Positions 42,721 through 51,376 of a stretch of 64,000 nucleotides of DNA are shown one piece after another (position 1 is the first letter of the stretch; every line of letters begins with the position of its first letter). The stretch comes from Hasllibacter sp963833115. GTDB lineage: Bacteria > Pseudomonadota > Alphaproteobacteria > Rhodobacterales > Rhodobacteraceae. The notes under the pieces are model-generated. The model had not been told where the DNA came from, did no database searches, and was given only the letters and a program-made list of their open reading frames with translations. The stretch spans positions 1,116,001 through 1,180,000 of the forward strand of contig CAWHWS010000002.1 of assembly GCA_963833115.1 (NCBI GenBank). Direction: 5' to 3'. Made by a program: the position numbers and the translations under genes.

Positions 42721-45443
42721 TGGGGGCGTTGCCGGCCATCGGCTTCGCCGCGCCCTGGCTGCTGGCGGCGCTGGCGGCGCTGCCGATCCTGTGGCTGATC
42801 CTGCGCGCCGTGCCGCCGGCGCCGGTGCGGCGGCGGTTCCCCGGTGTGGCGCTCCTCCTGGGGCTCGAGGACCGCGAGAGCACGGCCGACCGGACGCCCT
42901 GGTGGCTGCTGCTGCTGCGGATGATCGCGCTCGCGGCGGTGATCGTCGGGCTGGCGGGGCCGGTCCTCGACCCGCGGCAGGGGGCGGCCGGGACCGCGCC
43001 GCTCCTGGTGGTGATGGACGCGGGCTGGGCCTCCGCGCCCGACTGGGCGGCGCGGGCCGAGCGGGCGGAGGCGGCCCTGCGCGAGGCGGGCCGGGCGGGG
43101 CGGCCGGTGGCGGTCCTGCCGCTCACGGCGCCGCCGCCGGGCGGGCCGGCGTTCCGCGCGGCGGAGGCGGCGCTCGCGGCCCTGCCGGGCGTGCGGCCCG
43201 CGCCCTGGGCGCCGCGCATGGACCCGGCCCTGCCGGAGGGCGCGTTCGACACGCTCTGGATCGCCGACGGGATCGAGGCGGAGGGGCGGGCGGACCTCCT
43301 CGCCGCGCTGGGCGCGCGCGGGTCCGTGACCCTGGCGCAGGGCGCGCCGCGCCTGGCCCTCGGGCCGCCGGAGACGGGCGCGGGGGCGATGGCGCTCGAG
43401 GTGCACCGTCCCGGCGGCGGCGGCGCGCGGGAGGTGACGGTCGCGGCGATCGGGCCGGACCCCTCGGGCGCGATCCGGCGGCTGGCGTCGGGCGCGGCGA
43501 CCTTCGCGCCGGGCGACGCGGTGGCGGTGGCCGCGCTCGACCTGCCGTCCGAGCTGCGCAACCGCGTGCGGCGCTTCGAGATAGAGGGCGTGCGCTCAAC
43601 CGGGGCGGTGCAGCTCGCGGACGACCGGCTGCGGCGGCGGGAGATCGCGCTCCTGGGCGAGGAGGCGGGGCGCGAGGGGCTGCGCCTCCTGTCGCCGGAC
43701 CACTACCTGCGGCAGGCGCTGGCGCCGAACGCGGACCTGCTGGACGGGGCGCTGGCGGAGATCCTGCCCGCCAATCCGGACGTGATCGTGATCGCCGACG
43801 GCGGCCGCCTGCCGGAGGCCGCCGCGCTCGAGGAGTGGACGCGGGGCGGCGGGCTGCTGCTGCGCTTCGCCGGCCCGCGGCTCGCGGCCTCCGACGTGGC
43901 GCGGGGGGAGGACGATCCCCTGATGCCGGTCCGGCTGCGCGCCGGGGGGCGCACCGTCGGCGGGGCGATGAGCTGGGGCGAGCCGCGCGGGCTGCGGCCC
44001 TTCGCGGCCGACGGGCCGTTCGCGGGGCTCACGGTGCCGGACGAGGTGCGCGTGAGCGCGCAGGTCGTCGCCGAGCCGGGCCCGGAGCTCGCCGAGCGGA
44101 CGATCGCGGCGCTGGACGACGGCACGCCCCTGGTGACGCGCCGCGCCCTGGGCGAAGGGCAGGTGGTGCTGTTCCACGTCACCGCCAACGCCGAATGGTC
44201 GGGGCTGCCGCTCTCGGGCCTGTTCGTGGACATGCTGGAGCGGCTCGCCGTCTCCACCCCCGGGGGCGCGCCGGAGGCCGGCGAGATGGACGGCACGCTC
44301 TGGACGCCGGAGGTCCTCCTGGACGCGTTCGGCGAGGCGCGGGACGCGGGCGTCATGGCCGCGGTGCCGGGCGAGGCCCTGGCCGCGATGGCGCCGGCGC
44401 CGGCGACGCCGCCGGGCCTCTATGCCGGGGAGGCGCGGCGCCTGGCCCTCAACGTGATCGCGCAGGCGCCGGCGGCGCAGGCCTGGCCCGGCGGGACGGT
44501 GCCGGGCCCCCTCGAGGTCGGGAGCGAGCGGCCGCTCGGCGGCTGGTTCCTGGCCGCGGCGGTGGCGCTCCTGGCGGCGGACGCGGTCGCCTCTCTCGCC
44601 GTCGGCGGCCGGCTGCGCCGGGGCGGGGCGGTGGCGGCCCTCATCGGCGCGGCCCTATTGCCGTGGGCGGAGGGCGCGAGCGCCCAGGAGGGGGCCCTCC
44701 CGCCGATGGAGGCGGTGGAGGAGATGACGCTCGCCCACGTGATCACGGGCGACGCGGCGGTGGACGACCTCGCGCGGGCCGGGCTCGCGGGCCTCGGGCG
44801 GGTCCTGACGCAGCGGACCTCGGTCGAGCCGGGCCCGCCGCGGGGCGTGGACCCGGCGGCGGACGACCTGTCGATCTATCCGCTCCTCTACTGGCCGGTG
44901 ACGCCGGACGCGCAGGCGCCGGGCGAGGCGGCGCGCGCGCGGCTCAACGCCTATCTGCGCGGCGGCGGCATGATCGTGTTCGACACGCGGGACGCGGGCT
45001 TCCCCGGCACGGCCTCGCCCGAGCGGCGGGCGCTGCAGCGCATCGCCTCCGGGCTCGACGTGCCGCCCCTGGACCGCGTGCCGGCGGACCACGTGATCAC
45101 GCGGGCGTTCTACCTGCTGCAGGACTTCCCCGGCCGCCATCCGCGGCCCGAGGTCTGGGTCGAGGCCGCGCCGCCGGACGCCGAGCGGGCGGAGGGCATG
45201 CCCTTCCGCAACCTCAACGACAACGTGACCCCGGTGCTGATCGGCGGCGGCGACTGGGCGGCGGCCTGGGCGGAGGACGCGTCGGGCCGCGCGCTCGTGC
45301 CGGTGGGGCGGGGCTTCGCCGGCGAGCGCCAGCGGGAGATCGCGCGCCGCTTCGGGGTGAACCTCGTGATGCACGTGCTGACCGGGAACTACAAATCGGA
45401 CCAGGTGCACGTCCCGGCGCTGCTCGACAGGCTCGGCCAGTGA
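42720..45443 (+). CDS. Large membrane protein with N-terminal BatA-like region and C-terminal DUF4159
   Basis: The 907-residue protein begins with a hydrophobic BatA-like segment (about residues 1-80, two membrane helices), then a long periplasmic or cytoplasmic mixed domain. A further membrane region lies near residues 605-650 (WFLAAAVALLAADAVASLAV). The last part from about residue 670 is DUF4159 (LYWPVTPDAQAPGEAARARLNAYLRGGG, FYLLQDFPGR). A signal-peptide-like stretch (AEGASAQEG) sits inside this segment and may mark a fusion of a secreted domain. It starts at the ATG within TGATG at the DUF58 stop. Function is unknown. Confidence 0.85.
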   Translation: MGALPAIGFAAPWLLAALAALPILWLILRAVPPAPVRRRFPGVALLLGLEDRESTADRTPWWLLLLRMIALAAVIVGLAGPVLDPRQGAAGTAPLLVVMDAGWASAPDWAARAERAEAALREAGRAGRPVAVLPLTAPPPGGPAFRAAEAALAALPGVRPAPWAPRMDPALPEGAFDTLWIADGIEAEGRADLLAALGARGSVTLAQGAPRLALGPPETGAGAMALEVHRPGGGGAREVTVAAIGPDPSGAIRRLASGAATFAPGDAVAVAALDLPSELRNRVRRFEIEGVRSTGAVQLADDRLRRREIALLGEEAGREGLRLLSPDHYLRQALAPNADLLDGALAEILPANPDVIVIADGGRLPEAAALEEWTRGGGLLLRFAGPRLAASDVARGEDDPLMPVRLRAGGRTVGGAMSWGEPRGLRPFAADGPFAGLTVPDEVRVSAQVVAEPGPELAERTIAALDDGTPLVTRRALGEGQVVLFHVTANAEWSGLPLSGLFVDMLERLAVSTPGGAPEAGEMDGTLWTPEVLLDAFGEARDAGVMAAVPGEALAAMAPAPATPPGLYAGEARRLALNVIAQAPAAQAWPGGTVPGPLEVGSERPLGGWFLAAAVALLAADAVASLAVGGRLRRGGAVAALIGAALLPWAEGASAQEGALPPMEAVEEMTLAHVITGDAAVDDLARAGLAGLGRVLTQRTSVEPGPPRGVDPAADDLSIYPLLYWPVTPDAQAPGEAARARLNAYLRGGGMIVFDTRDAGFPGTASPERRALQRIASGLDVPPLDRVPADHVITRAFYLLQDFPGRHPRPEVWVEAAPPDAERAEGMPFRNLNDNVTPVLIGGGDWAAAWAEDASGRALVPVGRGFAGERQREIARRFGVNLVMHVLTGNYKSDQVHVPALLDRLGQ

Positions 45444-45468
45444 GCGGCGCCGGCGGGACGGGGGCGCG

Positions 45469-47532
45469 ATGACGGTCGGCATCGGATGGGATCCGCAGGT
45501 CGCCTGGGCGCTCGTCTGGGCGGCCTTGGCGCTCGGGCTCGGCGCGGCGATGCTGGCGGCGTGGCGGGGGCTGCCGGGCTGGTGGCTGCGCGCGCTGGCG
45601 GCGCTGGCGCTGGCGGCGGCCCTGGCGGCGCCGGTCCTGCGCGAGGAGGCGCGCGAGCGGCTCGACGACATCGTGATCCTGGCGGTGGACGCCTCCGCCT
45701 CCAACCGGATCGCGGGGCGCGACGCGGCGACCGCCGCCTATGGCGACGCGCTGGCCGAGCGGCTTGAGGCGCGCGAGGCGACGGACCTGCGCCGGGTGAG
45801 CGTGCCCGACGGGGAGGGGGACGAGGGCACGCGCCTGATGGCCGCCATCTCCGAGGCGCTGGGCGAGGTGCCCCAGGACCGCGTGGCCGGGGTGATCGCC
45901 CTCACGGACGGGCGGGCGCACGACGTGGCGGGCGCGCCGGACATGCCCGCGCCGTTCCACGCGATCCTGTCCGGCGAGGCGGACGACTGGGACAGGCGCC
46001 TCACCGTGACGGACGCGCCGGCCTACGCGATCCTGGGCGAGGAGGTCGTGCTCACCCTCCGGGTGGAGGACGAGGGCGCGGTGCCCGCCGCCGCCGGCCG
46101 CCGGGCGGACGTGTCGGTCAGCGTCGACGGCGGCGCGCCCTTCACCGTGGCGGTGCCGGTGGGGACCGATATCGACGTGCCGGTGACCCTGCCGAAGGCG
46201 GGGCGCAACGTGCTGCGTTTCGAGACGGCGGAGGCGGCGGGCGAGCTCACGGCGCGCAACAACGCCGCGATCGTGCAGATGAACGGCCTGCGCGACCGGC
46301 TCCGCGTGCTCCTGGTGTCGGGCGAGCCGCACGCGGGCGGGCGCACCTGGCGCAACCTGCTCAAATCGGACGCGGGCGTGGACCTGGTGCATTTCACGAT
46401 CCTGCGCCCGCCGGGCAAGCAGGACGGGGTGCCCGTCGACGAGCTCAGCCTGATCGCGTTCCCCACGCGCGAGCTCTTCATGGAGAAGATCGAGGATTTC
46501 GACCTCATCATCTTCGACCGCTACAGCCTGCGGGGCATCCTGCCGGCGATCTACCTCGACAACATCCGCCAGTACGCGATGGACGGGGGCGCGGTCCTGG
46601 TGGCGGCCGGCCCGGCCTTCGGGGGGGCGCAGAGCGTCGCGCGCTCGCCCCTGGCCTCGGTCCTGCCGGGGGCGCCGACGGGCCGCGTCGTCGAGGAGGC
46701 GTTCCGCCCGGCGATCCCGGATCTGGGCCTGCGCCATCCGGTGACGGAGGGGCTGGGCGACCCGGAGGCCTGGGGCCGGTGGTACCGCACCGTCGAGACC
46801 GTCCCGGGCGCGGTGGAGGGCGACGTGGTGATGACCGGCGCGGGCGATCTGCCGCTCCTGAGCCTCGCGCGGACGGGGGAGGGGCGGGTGGCGCTCCTGG
46901 CCTCGGATCAGGCCTGGCTCTGGGCGCGGGGGCATGACGGCGGCGGCCCGCAGCTCGAGCTGCTGCGGCGGCTGGCGCACTGGCTGATGGGCGAGCCGGA
47001 GCTCGAGGAGGAGGCCCTGACCGCGACGGCGATCGGGCTCGAGGTGACGGTGGTGCGGCGCACCCTGGACGAGGCGGCCGCGCCCGTGACCGTGACCGCG
47101 CCGGACGGGACCCGGAGCGAGATCGCCCTGAAGGAGGTGGCGCCGGGGCGCTTCGAGGGGCGCTTCGCCGGGCCGGAGATCGGGCTCTACCGGCTGTCGG
47201 ACGGGCTGCGCGAGGCGGTGATCGGCCTCGGCCCGGCGGCGCCGCGCGAGTTCGAGCGGACCATCGCGGGGAGCGAGGACCTGGCCCCGGTGGTGGCGGC
47301 GTCGGGCGGCGGCACCCTGCGCATGACGGACGGGCTGCCGCGCCTGCGCGACGTGCGCGCGGGGCGGCCGGCCTCGGGTCGCGGCTGGCTCGGCCTCACT
47401 CCGCGCGAGGCCTACGTGACGACCGACCTGCGGGTCGCGCCGCTGCTGCCGGCCTGGGCGTGGCTGGCGCTGGCCGGCGCCCTGGTGGTGGGCGCCTGGC
47501 TCCTGGAGGGGCGGCGGCGGCGCGCGGCCTGA
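45469..47532 (+). CDS. Membrane-anchored von Willebrand/glutamine amidotransferase-like protein
   Basis: This 687-residue protein has N-terminal membrane helices (about residues 12-55), a von Willebrand-like domain with VILAVDASASNRIAGRDAAT, an immunoglobulin-like region and a class I glutamine amidotransferase-like domain (about 280-500, DRLRVLLVSGEPHAGGRTWRN and FDLIIFDRYSLRG). A C-terminal membrane helix (WAWLALAGALVVGAWLLEG) precedes an RRRR tail. The catalytic Cys-His-Glu of amidotransferases is not evident. It closes the moxR operon, 25 bp after the previous gene. Function is unknown. Confidence 0.85.
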   Translation: MTVGIGWDPQVAWALVWAALALGLGAAMLAAWRGLPGWWLRALAALALAAALAAPVLREEARERLDDIVILAVDASASNRIAGRDAATAAYGDALAERLEAREATDLRRVSVPDGEGDEGTRLMAAISEALGEVPQDRVAGVIALTDGRAHDVAGAPDMPAPFHAILSGEADDWDRRLTVTDAPAYAILGEEVVLTLRVEDEGAVPAAAGRRADVSVSVDGGAPFTVAVPVGTDIDVPVTLPKAGRNVLRFETAEAAGELTARNNAAIVQMNGLRDRLRVLLVSGEPHAGGRTWRNLLKSDAGVDLVHFTILRPPGKQDGVPVDELSLIAFPTRELFMEKIEDFDLIIFDRYSLRGILPAIYLDNIRQYAMDGGAVLVAAGPAFGGAQSVARSPLASVLPGAPTGRVVEEAFRPAIPDLGLRHPVTEGLGDPEAWGRWYRTVETVPGAVEGDVVMTGAGDLPLLSLARTGEGRVALLASDQAWLWARGHDGGGPQLELLRRLAHWLMGEPELEEEALTATAIGLEVTVVRRTLDEAAAPVTVTAPDGTRSEIALKEVAPGRFEGRFAGPEIGLYRLSDGLREAVIGLGPAAPREFERTIAGSEDLAPVVAASGGGTLRMTDGLPRLRDVRAGRPASGRGWLGLTPREAYVTTDLRVAPLLPAWAWLALAGALVVGAWLLEGRRRRAA

Positions 47533-47536
47533 CGCG

Positions 47537-47923
47537 TCAGCCGGGCAGGTCGAGGGCGTAGCGCTCGCCGCCCCAGCCGGTCGTGGTGGTGCTGGTCTCG
47601 ATCATCACGCGGGCGGTGCCGTCCGGGATCGCGATGCCCGAGAGGGAGCGCGAGAAGGGCTGCTCGTCGACATGGGGGTGCGCGAGGGTGCGGGTGCCCA
47701 GGACGTCGCCGCCGTCCGAGAGGACGCGCCAGGCGTCGGCGTAGTCGTCCCAGCCGGTGTCGCCGTGGCGCAGGGTGGCGGTGATGGTCCAGTTGCCGCC
47801 GGCGCGCTCGGCCTGGGCGTCCACGACCTGGGCGGGGTCGGCGGCGGCGGCGACGGGCAGGACGGCGACGGGCAGGACGGCGACGGGCAGGACGGCGAGG
47901 AGAAGGACGGCGAGGCGGGTCAT
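47537..47923 (-). CDS. Secreted protein with a repeat-built signal peptide
   Basis: The 128-residue precursor has the leader MTRLAVLLLAVLPVAVLPVA followed by VLPVAAAADPAQ. The hydrophobic core is made of three in-frame VAVLP units encoded by an exact 15-bp tandem repeat. The mature part begins near DPAQVVDAQAERAGGNWTITATL and contains DTGWDDYADAWRV, LGTRTLAHPHVDEQPF and SLSGIAIPDGTARVMI; relatives occur in other Rhodobacterales, but no function is known. The start is at 47923, and its 3' end is four bases from the previous operon's stop. Confidence 0.75.
   Translation of the reverse strand: MTRLAVLLLAVLPVAVLPVAVLPVAAAADPAQVVDAQAERAGGNWTITATLRHGDTGWDDYADAWRVLSDGGDVLGTRTLAHPHVDEQPFSRSLSGIAIPDGTARVMIETSTTTTGWGGERYALDLPG
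47851..47895 (+). repeat. 15-bp tandem repeat (three exact copies) in a signal peptide
   Basis: CGACGGGCAGGACGG is repeated without a gap at 47851-47865, 47866-47880 and 47881-47895. On the minus strand it encodes the hydrophobic core of the leader of the secreted protein above. The period keeps the frame, so unit changes would only alter the length of the hydrophobic segment. Confidence 0.9.
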
Positions 47924-47952
47924 GGGCGGTCTCCGTGAGGTTGAAGCCCTAT

Positions 47953-48675
47953 CTAGAGCCTCTCGCCGCCGGGGCGAAGGCCCGCCGCGTGCTTTCCGCT
48001 CAGGATCGCGTGCGTGTGGGAGGCGAACTCCCGGCGCAGGAGGGTGCCGGTGGTGGCCGCGACCGCGAGGATCAGGGCGAGCGGCCCGGCGAGCCAGGCC
48101 AGCGTCGCCAGCGCGAAGTAGAGCGCGCGCAGGCCGCGGTTGAAGTTGAGCGCGGCCTGGACGTTGAGGCGACCGGCCTGCCTCGCGATCGCCTCGGCGC
48201 CCGCCTCGCCGGGCATGGGCGTCGCGGCCATGACCACCGAGCAGTAGCCGAACACCCGGTTCGCCCAGACGAAACGCAGGAACCCCGCCGTCAGGATCAG
48301 GACGATGCCGATCAGCTTGGCCTGCGTGGTGAGGACCGGGGTGCCGCCGCCCAGGAGGCCCGTGGCGGAGGCCAGCGCCTCGGTGTTGCCGGCGAAGGCG
48401 AGGACGCCGCCGATGGCGAGGATCGTGGTGGAGGCGAAGAAGGCGGTGCTCTGGCGCAGGGTGCCGATGATCTGGCTGTCGAAGATGCGGTTCTCGCGGC
48501 GGGCGTATTCCACCATCCAGGCCATGCGCATCTCGTACATCATGGTGGTGACGGAGGGGCGCGGGCCGGGCGGGGTCTCGATCGCGAAGCCGCAGCCGAT
48601 CCAGGCGCCCAGGAGCAGCGCGAGGGCCGCGAGGTCGAGGAGGCCGAAGCCGCCGATGAGGAGCGCCAGGGACAT
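47953..48675 (-). CDS. DUF599 family membrane protein
   Basis: The 240-residue protein has four membrane helices, near residues 5-25, 80-97, 117-136 and 190-215. The family stretch MMYEMRMAWMVEYARRENRIFDSQIIG (about residues 46-72) and LNFNRGLRALYFALATLAW match DUF599, a family of unknown function. It is encoded alone between the secreted-protein gene and glcD, which is divergent from it across 82 bp. Confidence 0.88.
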   Translation of the reverse strand: MSLALLIGGFGLLDLAALALLLGAWIGCGFAIETPPGPRPSVTTMMYEMRMAWMVEYARRENRIFDSQIIGTLRQSTAFFASTTILAIGGVLAFAGNTEALASATGLLGGGTPVLTTQAKLIGIVLILTAGFLRFVWANRVFGYCSVVMAATPMPGEAGAEAIARQAGRLNVQAALNFNRGLRALYFALATLAWLAGPLALILAVAATTGTLLRREFASHTHAILSGKHAAGLRPGGERL

Positions 48676-48757
48676 CGCGCCACGCTAGCGCAGGGTGGCG
48701 GGGGGCCGCCATCCGTCGTATTCCGGCGGGGCGGCCGCCGCCGCGAGGAGACCCGCG

Positions 48758-50206
48758 ATGGAGATGCCGGCCCCCGACGCGCGCGTGATGGCGCGTAAGG
48801 CCCGCGTGGTCGAGCGGCTCGCGGCCGCGGTCGCGGGCGGCGTGATCCACGACCCCGCCGAGACGCGCGCCTACGAATGCGACGGGCTCACGGCCTATCG
48901 CTGCCCGCCGATGGCGGTGGTCCTGCCGACGACGACGGCGGAGGTCGCGGCCGTGCTGCGCGTGTGCTTCGAGGAGGGCGTGCCGGTGGTGCCGCGCGGC
49001 TCTGGGACCTCGCTCGCGGGCGGGGCGCTGCCGACGGCGGATTGCGTGATCCTCGGGGTGGCGCGGATGAACGCGGTGCTGGAGGAGAACCTGCCCGACC
49101 GCTACGTGCGCGTGCAGTCGGGCATCACCAACCTGCGGGTGACCGGCGCGGTCGAGGAGGAGGGCTTCTTCTACGCGCCCGACCCGTCCTCGCAGCTCGC
49201 CTGCGCCATCGCGGGCAACGTGGCGATGAACTCCGGCGGGGCGCATTGCCTCAAATACGGGGTGACGACCAACAACCTGCTGGGCGTGACCTGCGTGCTG
49301 ATGGACGGCACCGTGGTGGAGGTGGGCGGCCCGGAGGCGGAGCAGGCGGGCTACGACCTCCTCGGCGTGATCTGCGGCTCCGAGGGGCAGCTCGGCGTGG
49401 TGACGGAGGCGGTGCTGCGGGTCCTGCCCAAGCCCGAGGGCGCGCGCCCGGTGCTGATGGGGTTCGACGACCCGGTGACGGCGGGCGCCTGCGTCAGCGA
49501 CATCATCCGCGCCGGGGTGCTGCCGGTCGCGATCGAGTTCATGGACCGTCCCTGCATCCGCGCGACCGAGGCCTTCGCCCATGCCGGCTACCCCGATTGC
49601 GAGGCGCTCCTGATCGTGGAGGTGGAGGGCTCGGACGCGGAGATCGACGAGCAGTTGAACCTGATCAAGCAGATCGCGCGGCGGCACGATCCCGTCGAGC
49701 TGCGGGAAAGCGGTTCGGCCGAGGAATCGGCGGCGATCTGGCTCGGGCGCAAGTCGGCCTTCGGCGCGATGGGGCAGCTCGGCGACTACATGTGCCTCGA
49801 CGGGACGATCCCGGTGAGCGAGCTGCCGCACGTCCTGCGCCGCATCGGCGAGCTCTCGGTCGAGTACGGGCTGGACGTGGCCAACGTGTTCCACGCCGGG
49901 GACGGCAACATGCACCCCCTGATCCTGTTCGACGCCAACAAGGACGGGGACCTGGAGACCTGCGAGGCGCTGGGGGCGGAGATCCTCAAGCTCTGCGTCG
50001 AGGTGGGCGGATGCCTGACCGGCGAGCACGGCGTGGGGATCGAGAAGCGCGACCTGATGGGGGTGCAGTTCGCGCCCGCGGACCTCGAGGCGCAGATGCG
50101 CGTGAAGGACGTGTTCGATCCGCGCTGGCTCCTGAACCCGGCGAAGGTGTTCCCGCTGGCGGCCTCCGAGGGCCGGAGGGGCGCGCTCCCGCCCCGCTCG
50201 GCCTGA
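48758..50206 (+). CDS. glcD: Glycolate oxidase FAD-binding subunit GlcD
   Basis: GlcD oxidises glycolate to glyoxylate with GlcE and GlcF, passing electrons to the quinone pool. The 482-residue protein has the FAD-binding PCMH block VVPRGSGTSLAGGALPTADCV (fragment) and VKSGITNLRV-like VQSGITNLRV, NVAMNSGGAHCLKYGVTTNN, and the C-terminal HAGDGNMHPLI and CLTGEHGVGIEKRD motifs. An AGGAG site precedes the ATG. The last residues (EGRRGALPPRSA) are encoded by the first part of the dispersed 3'-end element. Confidence 0.93.
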   Translation: MEMPAPDARVMARKARVVERLAAAVAGGVIHDPAETRAYECDGLTAYRCPPMAVVLPTTTAEVAAVLRVCFEEGVPVVPRGSGTSLAGGALPTADCVILGVARMNAVLEENLPDRYVRVQSGITNLRVTGAVEEEGFFYAPDPSSQLACAIAGNVAMNSGGAHCLKYGVTTNNLLGVTCVLMDGTVVEVGGPEAEQAGYDLLGVICGSEGQLGVVTEAVLRVLPKPEGARPVLMGFDDPVTAGACVSDIIRAGVLPVAIEFMDRPCIRATEAFAHAGYPDCEALLIVEVEGSDAEIDEQLNLIKQIARRHDPVELRESGSAEESAAIWLGRKSAFGAMGQLGDYMCLDGTIPVSELPHVLRRIGELSVEYGLDVANVFHAGDGNMHPLILFDANKDGDLETCEALGAEILKLCVEVGGCLTGEHGVGIEKRDLMGVQFAPADLEAQMRVKDVFDPRWLLNPAKVFPLAASEGRRGALPPRSA

Positions 50207-50246
50207 CGGCCTGCGCGCGTTGGGCCGGGCCTCGTCGCTGCGCGAC
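50184..50246 (+). repeat. Dispersed 3'-end element, copy D (overlapping the glcD stop)
   Basis: CGCTCCCGCCCCGCTCG (50184-50200) is the block 1 counterpart and lies inside the last glcD codons. The hairpin GGCC / GGCC with loop TGAC (50200-50211) contains the TGA stop. GTTGGGCCGGGC follows at 50219-50230, and a GTCGC / GCGAC hairpin with loop TGC at 50234-50246. The terminal block seen in copies B, C and E is missing. The orientation is that of glcD. Confidence 0.65.
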
Positions 50247-50284
50247 ATCGGCGCCCCCGGGATGACGGGGAGGGCGCGCGCGTG

Positions 50285-51376
50285 ATGGAGCCGGCGAGCG
50301 AGGCGGACGTCGCCGAGGCCATGCGCGCGGCCGCGGGGCCGATATGCGTGCGGGGGGGCGGCACGCGGGGGGTCGGCGGGCCGGGCGAGGTCCTGTCGAT
50401 GGCGGGCCTCACGGGGATCTCGCTGCACGAGCCCGGCGCGCTCACGCTGGTCGCGGCGGCCGGCACGCCGATGGCGGAGATCGAGGCGGCCCTGGCGGCG
50501 CATGATCAGCGCTTGGCGTTCGAGCCGATGGACCATCGCGGCCTGATGGGCACCGAGGGCGCGCCGACGATCGGGGGGGCGGTGTCCGTGGCGGCGTCGG
50601 GGCCGCGGCGGGTGCAGGTCGGGGGCTGCCGGGACCACCTCCTGGGCGTGCGCTTCGTCGACGGGACGGGCGCCGCGATCAAGAACGGCGGACGGGTGAT
50701 GAAGAACGTGACCGGCTACGACCTCGTGAAGCTCCTGTGCGGGGCGCGCGGCACGCTCGGCGTCCTGACGGAGGTGGCGCTCAAGGTGCTGCCGGCGCCG
50801 CCGTCCTCGGCGACCCTCACGCTCGGGGGGCTGGACGCGGCCGGGGCCGTGGGCGCGATGACGTCCGCCCTGGGCTCGCCCTTCGAGGTGACGGGCGCGG
50901 CCTGGGACGGGGCGGCGACGCGCCTCAGGATCGAGGGGCTCGAGGGGTCCGTGGACTACCGGGCCGGGCGGCTGGCGGACAGGCTCGCACCCTTCGGCGC
51001 GGCGGAGGTGGAGCGCGGCGGGGCGGCGAACGCGGCGACCTGGGCCGCGATCCGCGACGTGGCGCCGTTCCACGGCCGCGCCGGCGACGTCTGGCGCGTC
51101 GCGCTGCGGTGCTCGGACGCGCCGGCGGCGGTGGCGGCGGCGGCGGCGGTCGGGGGCGAGACGCTCCTGGACCTGGGCGGCGCGGCGATGTGGGTCCTGC
51201 TGCCGGAGGGGGCGGACCTGCGCGGCCCGCTCGGCGGCCTGCGCCACGTGGCGATGCGCGTGCGCGGCGCGCCCTCGCGCGCACCGACGCTCCCCGGCCC
51301 GATCGCGGCGATCGAGGCGGGCCTGCGCGCGCGCTTCGATCCGCGCGGGATCCTGACCCCGGAGGCGGCCGCCTGA
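50285..51376 (+). CDS. glcE: Glycolate oxidase subunit GlcE
   Basis: GlcE is the second FAD-binding-type subunit of glycolate oxidase. The 363-residue protein has PICVRGGGTRGVGGPG, TIGGAVSVAASGPRRVQVGGCRDHLLGVRFV (fragment) and NGGRVMKNVTGYDLVKLLCGARGTLGVLTEV (fragment), all conserved in the family. I chose the ATG at 50285; a GTG three bases upstream is also possible. The stop overlaps the glcF start as TGATG. It lies 78 bp after glcD, with copy D of the dispersed element in between. Confidence 0.93.
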   Translation: MEPASEADVAEAMRAAAGPICVRGGGTRGVGGPGEVLSMAGLTGISLHEPGALTLVAAAGTPMAEIEAALAAHDQRLAFEPMDHRGLMGTEGAPTIGGAVSVAASGPRRVQVGGCRDHLLGVRFVDGTGAAIKNGGRVMKNVTGYDLVKLLCGARGTLGVLTEVALKVLPAPPSSATLTLGGLDAAGAVGAMTSALGSPFEVTGAAWDGAATRLRIEGLEGSVDYRAGRLADRLAPFGAAEVERGGAANAATWAAIRDVAPFHGRAGDVWRVALRCSDAPAAVAAAAAVGGETLLDLGGAAMWVLLPEGADLRGPLGGLRHVAMRVRGAPSRAPTLPGPIAAIEAGLRARFDPRGILTPEAAA

